Positions 47,783 to 50,439 of a stretch of DNA of 50,439 nt are shown here, in pieces. Origin of the DNA: Acinetobacter lwoffii (GTDB lineage: Bacteria > Pseudomonadota > Gammaproteobacteria > Pseudomonadales > Moraxellaceae); NCBI RefSeq assembly GCF_022967985.1, contig NZ_JALJVC010000027.1:1-50439 (forward strand), in the 5' to 3' direction. The position numbers and the translations under genes are program-made. The first letter of the stretch is position 1, and the number at the start of each line of letters is the position of its first letter. Under the pieces are notes generated by a model, which made no database searches, was not told the origin of the DNA, and saw nothing but the letters and a program-made list of their open reading frames with translations.

Positions 47783-48997
47783 ATGTCAAATTTCCTGCCG
47801 GCTGAAGAACAACTTGCCCTCATTCAACGAGGCACCCACGAAATTATTTCTGAAGAAGACCTTCTCAAGAAATTAAAATTGAATCGTCCATTAAAAATTA
47901 AAGCGGGTTTTGACCCGACTGCACCTGATTTGCACTTGGGCCACACGGTTCTCATTAATAAGTTAAAAGTATTCCAAGACTTGGGTCATGAAGTGTTGTT
48001 TCTGATCGGTGATTACACGGCGATGATCGGTGATCCAACTGGTAAGAGCGCAACACGTCCACCATTGTCACGTGAACAGGTTTTAGAGAACGCTAAAACA
48101 TATCAAGAACAAGTGTTTAAGATTCTTGATCCAAACAAAACCAAAGTAGTGTTCAATTCGGAGTGGTTTGCACAAAAAACTGCGGCTGATCTAATTCAAT
48201 TGGCATCACAGCAGACGGTTGCGCGTATGCTCGAGCGTGATGACTTCACCAAGCGTTATAATAACCAGCAGCCAATTGCGATTCATGAATTTTTGTACCC
48301 ATTGGTACAAGGCTATGACTCTGTTGCGCTGGAAGCAGATGTTGAATTGGGTGGTACAGATCAAACCTTTAACTTGTTGATGGGTCGTACCTTACAAGGT
48401 CGTTATAACCAAGAAGCACAAGTATGTATCACAGTGCCAATCCTTGAGGGTTTAGATGGCGTCAACAAGATGTCTAAATCTTTAGGTAACTATATTGGTG
48501 TATTTGATGCGCCGGGCGCGATGTACCAGAAAGTGCTTTCAATGCCGGATGCATTGATTGAGCGTTATTTTGATCTGCTGAGCTTCAAAACCATTGAAGA
48601 AATTCAACAGTTATTAAAAGAAGTGGCAGAAGGCCGTAATCCACAAGAAGTCAAAAAGATTCTTGCGCTGGAGCTGGTTGAGCGTTTCCACGGTGCAGAA
48701 GCGGCTGCCAATGCGCATAAAGGCGCGGGCAATATCATTACTGAAGGTGAATTGCCTGAAGGTACGCCAGAAGTGACTATTTCACGTGGCGAGTTTGGTG
48801 GTGAAATCTTTATTACCTCGATTTTACGTGAAGCAGGTTTAACCAAAAATGCAGCCCAGGCTAAGGATGCATTAGGCCGTGGTGCAGTGAAAGTGGATTG
48901 GCAGACGGTAGATACGACGTATTCTGTGAAAGAGAACGTGACTTTGATTGTTCAGGCCAGCAAAAAAGCAATTGCTAAAGTCACTTTTGTTGACTAA
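47783..48997 (+). CDS. tyrS: Tyrosyl-tRNA synthetase
   Basis: This class I aminoacyl-tRNA synthetase charges tRNA-Tyr. The HIGH-type motif HLGH (51-54) and KMSKS (229-233) are both present, and [11 protein letters not shown] is typical of the TyrRS subgroup. A C-terminal S4-like domain (about 340-404) completes the 404 aa. The start ATG at 47783 is preferred over a TTG at 47771. Confidence 0.97.
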   Translation: MSNFLPAEEQLALIQRGTHEIISEEDLLKKLKLNRPLKIKAGFDPTAPDLHLGHTVLINKLKVFQDLGHEVLFLIGDYTAMIGDPTGKSATRPPLSREQVLENAKTYQEQVFKILDPNKTKVVFNSEWFAQKTAADLIQLASQQTVARMLERDDFTKRYNNQQPIAIHEFLYPLVQGYDSVALEADVELGGTDQTFNLLMGRTLQGRYNQEAQVCITVPILEGLDGVNKMSKSLGNYIGVFDAPGAMYQKVLSMPDALIERYFDLLSFKTIEEIQQLLKEVAEGRNPQEVKKILALELVERFHGAEAAANAHKGAGNIITEGELPEGTPEVTISRGEFGGEIFITSILREAGLTKNAAQAKDALGRGAVKVDWQTVDTTYSVKENVTLIVQASKKAIAKVTFVD

Positions 48998-49020
48998 AAA
49001 GCGGATAAGTTATTGAAATA

Positions 49021-49047
49021 AAAGCAGGCTTCGGTCTGCTTTTTTTA
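49021..49047 (+). terminator. Terminator of tyrS
   Basis: AAAGCAGGC, a TTCG tetraloop and GTCTGCTTT (one G-U pair), then a T-run. The C(UUCG)G loop makes it very stable. Confidence 0.93.
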
Positions 49048-49128
49048 TTGATGTCCTATATTTAAAAATCAAATAAGTAAAGTCAAAAAAAACCCTATGA
49101 AAACAAGAGTTAATTTTTCCCAAATCAC

Positions 49129-49157
49129 TTGCTTTTCATCTTTATTATGTATAGGAT
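49129..49157 (+). promoter_or_regulatory. Candidate promoter downstream of tyrS
   Basis: TTGCTT (49129-49134), then TATAGG after 15 nt or TAGGAT after 17 nt. Either could start an RNA that ends in the terminator at 49228-49253. Confidence 0.35.
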
Positions 49158-49163
49158 TTATTC

Positions 49164-49253
49164 ATCTAGAGAATTCGTTTAGAGCATCTAGAGGGTAGTA
49201 AAAATAATAGTACTCCACAACTGAGAAAGTCTCTTTTCCAAGAGGCTCTTTTT
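49164..49253 (+). ncRNA. Candidate small RNA ending in an intrinsic terminator (plus strand)
   Basis: AGTCTCTT (49228-49235), a TTCC loop and AAGAGGCT (49240-49247) form an 8-bp stem followed by CTTTTT. No ORF lies between this terminator and the much stronger tyrS terminator 180 nt upstream, so a separate short transcript is suggested. Two direct repeats CATCTAGAG (49163 and 49185) are 22 bp apart near its proposed 5' end, about two helical turns. Confidence 0.4.
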
Positions 49254-49274
49254 AAAAGCTTTAAAGCGAATAAC

Positions 49275-49350
49275 TATAATAATGACATAATGGATCGGGT
49301 AAAGATTCAATTGTAAGGAGGAGATTTTGGGAGAGATCTCTTCCTTTTTT
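49275..49350 (+). ncRNA. Candidate very short RNA with second terminator (plus strand)
   Basis: A perfect -10 TATAAT (49275-49280), with only a TTAAAA-type -35, precedes a region that ends in GGAGGAGAT (49317-49325) pairing with ATCTCTTCC (49336-49344) and six T residues. The stem sequesters an AGGAGG sequence. No ORF intervenes. This could be an independent RNA of about 65 nt or an attenuator; the downstream gene begins at 49528. Confidence 0.35.
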
Positions 49351-49527
49351 ATTTATTCTGATTGCGTAATCAAGATATAAATCTGCATGCCTACTCTTGT
49401 CGTTGAGCAACTAAACTTAAAATTAACTAGCAAATTGGGCTTAGGTGAATGACCTCTAAGAATGAGTTCATTTCAATTGACTGTGAAAAAAGAGCAAAAC
49501 ATAAAAAATTAAAGCAGGGGTGATTGA

Positions 49528-49821
49528 ATGTATCGCTTTCCAACAGAAAATATTTTTGATGAACAAATCGATTGCATATTACGGTTCTTATTTGAATACC
49601 AGCCAGTCGAACAAAAACAGCAACTCTATGGATCTGTCTATACTTTATTTATGCAGCTTGATCTGGCCGCGCATTACTTTCTATTTTCCCTGATTGAAGA
49701 GCAGTTACCGCGACGCGCGAAATTATTCTTTATTGCCGAGGATTATCAGGGTAAGAAAGACATGATTGTAGAGGTCATGCAACATTGGCGTGGACAGCAA
49801 CAGCAGGAAAAAGTCGCTTAA
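49528..49821 (+). CDS. Hypothetical protein, 97 aa
   Basis: I do not recognise a family. The product is rich in aromatic residues and Gln, with mostly helical character, and has no signal peptide or clear membrane span (the YFLFSLIEEQ stretch is short). GGGGTG lies 5 nt before the ATG. It is preceded by two terminator structures and followed by a long gene-free AT-rich region before the rrn promoter. A soluble regulatory protein is possible, but nothing more can be said. Confidence 0.6.
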   Translation: MYRFPTENIFDEQIDCILRFLFEYQPVEQKQQLYGSVYTLFMQLDLAAHYFLFSLIEEQLPRRAKLFFIAEDYQGKKDMIVEVMQHWRGQQQQEKVA

Positions 49822-50250
49822 TGCAAAATAACAGACTTTATCTTCTATATATAAGTGATCTACGCATGGTTTTGGGATTCGAAAACTAAAAATGAATACT
49901 TCTTTTATATAGCAGCCCAAGAATAGGCTTTTATAAAAGCTTTTTACGTAAAAAATAACTCACAAATTAAGGAGTCTAGGATTTAGATCGGCTTACTGAG
50001 CGAGATAGATTAATTTTGGTTTTCTTTTGACGTGCTAATTTAAATAAAAGACAAGATTTCAATGTTAAAAGGCTAAAAATACTATTTTAACGATTATTGT
50101 GATAGCTTTTAGGTCTAAATGAATTTTCAGTTATAAAAATAAAATGACGTGTTTAGTGCATTTATTAAATAAAAACGCTTAAAAATTAGATAAAAAAGCG
50201 ATTTTTTAGCAATTTTTGTAGAAAAAAAAGACATACGTGAAAAATATAGT
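49822..50250. other. Gene-free AT-rich region upstream of the right rrn promoter
   Basis: No ORF or structured RNA is recognised. The last 60 bases before the promoter have A- and T-tracts (near 50197-50230) of the kind that act as UP elements or Fis sites upstream of rRNA promoters. That role is inferred from position and composition. Confidence 0.45.
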
Positions 50251-50260
50251 GAATTGGGGG

Positions 50261-50288
50261 TTGCAATGATTCTGAAATCCTCTAGAAT
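50261..50288 (+). promoter_or_regulatory. rRNA operon promoter (right)
   Basis: -35 TTGCAA (50261-50266), 16 nt, -10 TAGAAT (50283-50288). Its spacer length equals that of the left rrn promoter, and the shared leader starts 7 nt downstream at 50295. Confidence 0.75.
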
Positions 50289-50294
50289 GCACCC

Positions 50295-50439
50295 ATACCG
50301 ACGAGATAGATGGAAACGAACGAAGCAGAATGGCGGAGTTGTTGAGTTTATCGAAGTCCAGCTTCTGGCACTGACGAGGTGTTAGAAAGATCATTAAGAG
50401 ATTATGAAGAACAACTTGTGTGGATTTTTACTGGTTGAT
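50295..50439 (+). other. rRNA operon leader (right), running out of the window
   Basis: Positions 50295-50385 are the inverted copy of 91-1 (two mismatches). The continuation to 50439 matches the leader I recall upstream of Acinetobacter 16S rRNA. The 16S gene begins beyond the window. The unusual identity of both ends is explained by a repeated rrn operon limiting the assembly. Confidence 0.75.

Noticed and set aside
50206..50394. 62-codon minus-strand ORF overlapping the right rrn promoter and leader
   Set aside because: It lies antisense across a promoter and rRNA leader, so it is a chance frame.

Overview
The window reads as a chromosomal segment of Acinetobacter, close to the A. lwoffii / A. 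schindleri side of the genus. The basis is the gene order dnaA-dnaN-recF-gyrB facing rpmH-rnpA-yidD-yidC-mnmE, Acinetobacter-type proteins throughout (BlsA-like BLUF protein, solute-binding paralogs, ErpA), and a class D beta-lactamase that resembles the intrinsic OXA-134 group as I recall it. No phage, transposase, CRISPR array or integron was seen. The species assignment is from memory of protein sequences, not from a search.

Layout. Both ends of the window carry the promoter and leader of a ribosomal RNA operon, as an inverted repeat of about 91 bp. The left copy fires leftward and the right copy rightward, and oriC lies almost exactly midway (24.6-25.1 kb). Left arm: ppiA, an acetoacetate decarboxylase-like protein and an esterase (0.2-2.8 kb); an Arg-rich lipoprotein and a 970-nt gene-free stretch with minus-strand hairpin/terminator structures (3-4.4 kb); the heat-shock pair grpE-dnaK behind sigma-32-type promoters (4.3-7.1 kb); an OXA beta-lactamase, a matrixin-like protease and a hypothetical protein (7.2-9.5 kb); erpA; three tandem paralogous periplasmic solute-binding-like proteins (10-13.5 kb); an ABC-F ATPase and a zinc alcohol dehydrogenase (13.7-17.2 kb); then gyrB-recF-dnaN-dnaA (18.3-24.6 kb).

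Right arm: rpmH-rnpA-yidD-yidC and mnmE (25.2-29.3 kb); an MFS permease, a DsbC-like protein and a GlsB-type membrane protein; a purine-salvage group of guaD, a 35-codon coupled ORF and hpt (32.1-34.2 kb); a TerC-family protein behind what looks like a yybP-ykoY manganese riboswitch (34.9-36.1 kb); a SotB-like exporter, two tandem small GNAT-fold proteins, a membrane protein and a BLUF photoreceptor (36.2-39.2 kb); an alcohol dehydrogenase broken by one in-frame TAG; mpl, a DUF486 protein and purE-purK (40.7-44.5 kb); a repeat-rich intergenic region; mltB, anmK and tyrS (45.2-49.0 kb); and one small hypothetical gene.

The most unusual signal is in non-coding DNA. A 12-mer, TTTGAATTTAAA, is repeated eight times (its 9-bp core twelve times) in about 400 bp between purK and mltB, bracketed by two perfect DnaA boxes. 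Single or degenerate copies of the same motif sit with DnaA boxes in oriC and in the adh-gyrB intergenic region. This suggests an undescribed replication-linked or nucleoid-linked DNA element within about 20 kb of the origin. Other points of interest are unexplained terminator-bearing transcript candidates near 3.8-4.1 kb and 49.1-49.35 kb, the riboswitch, and the solute-binding gene triplication without a transporter.
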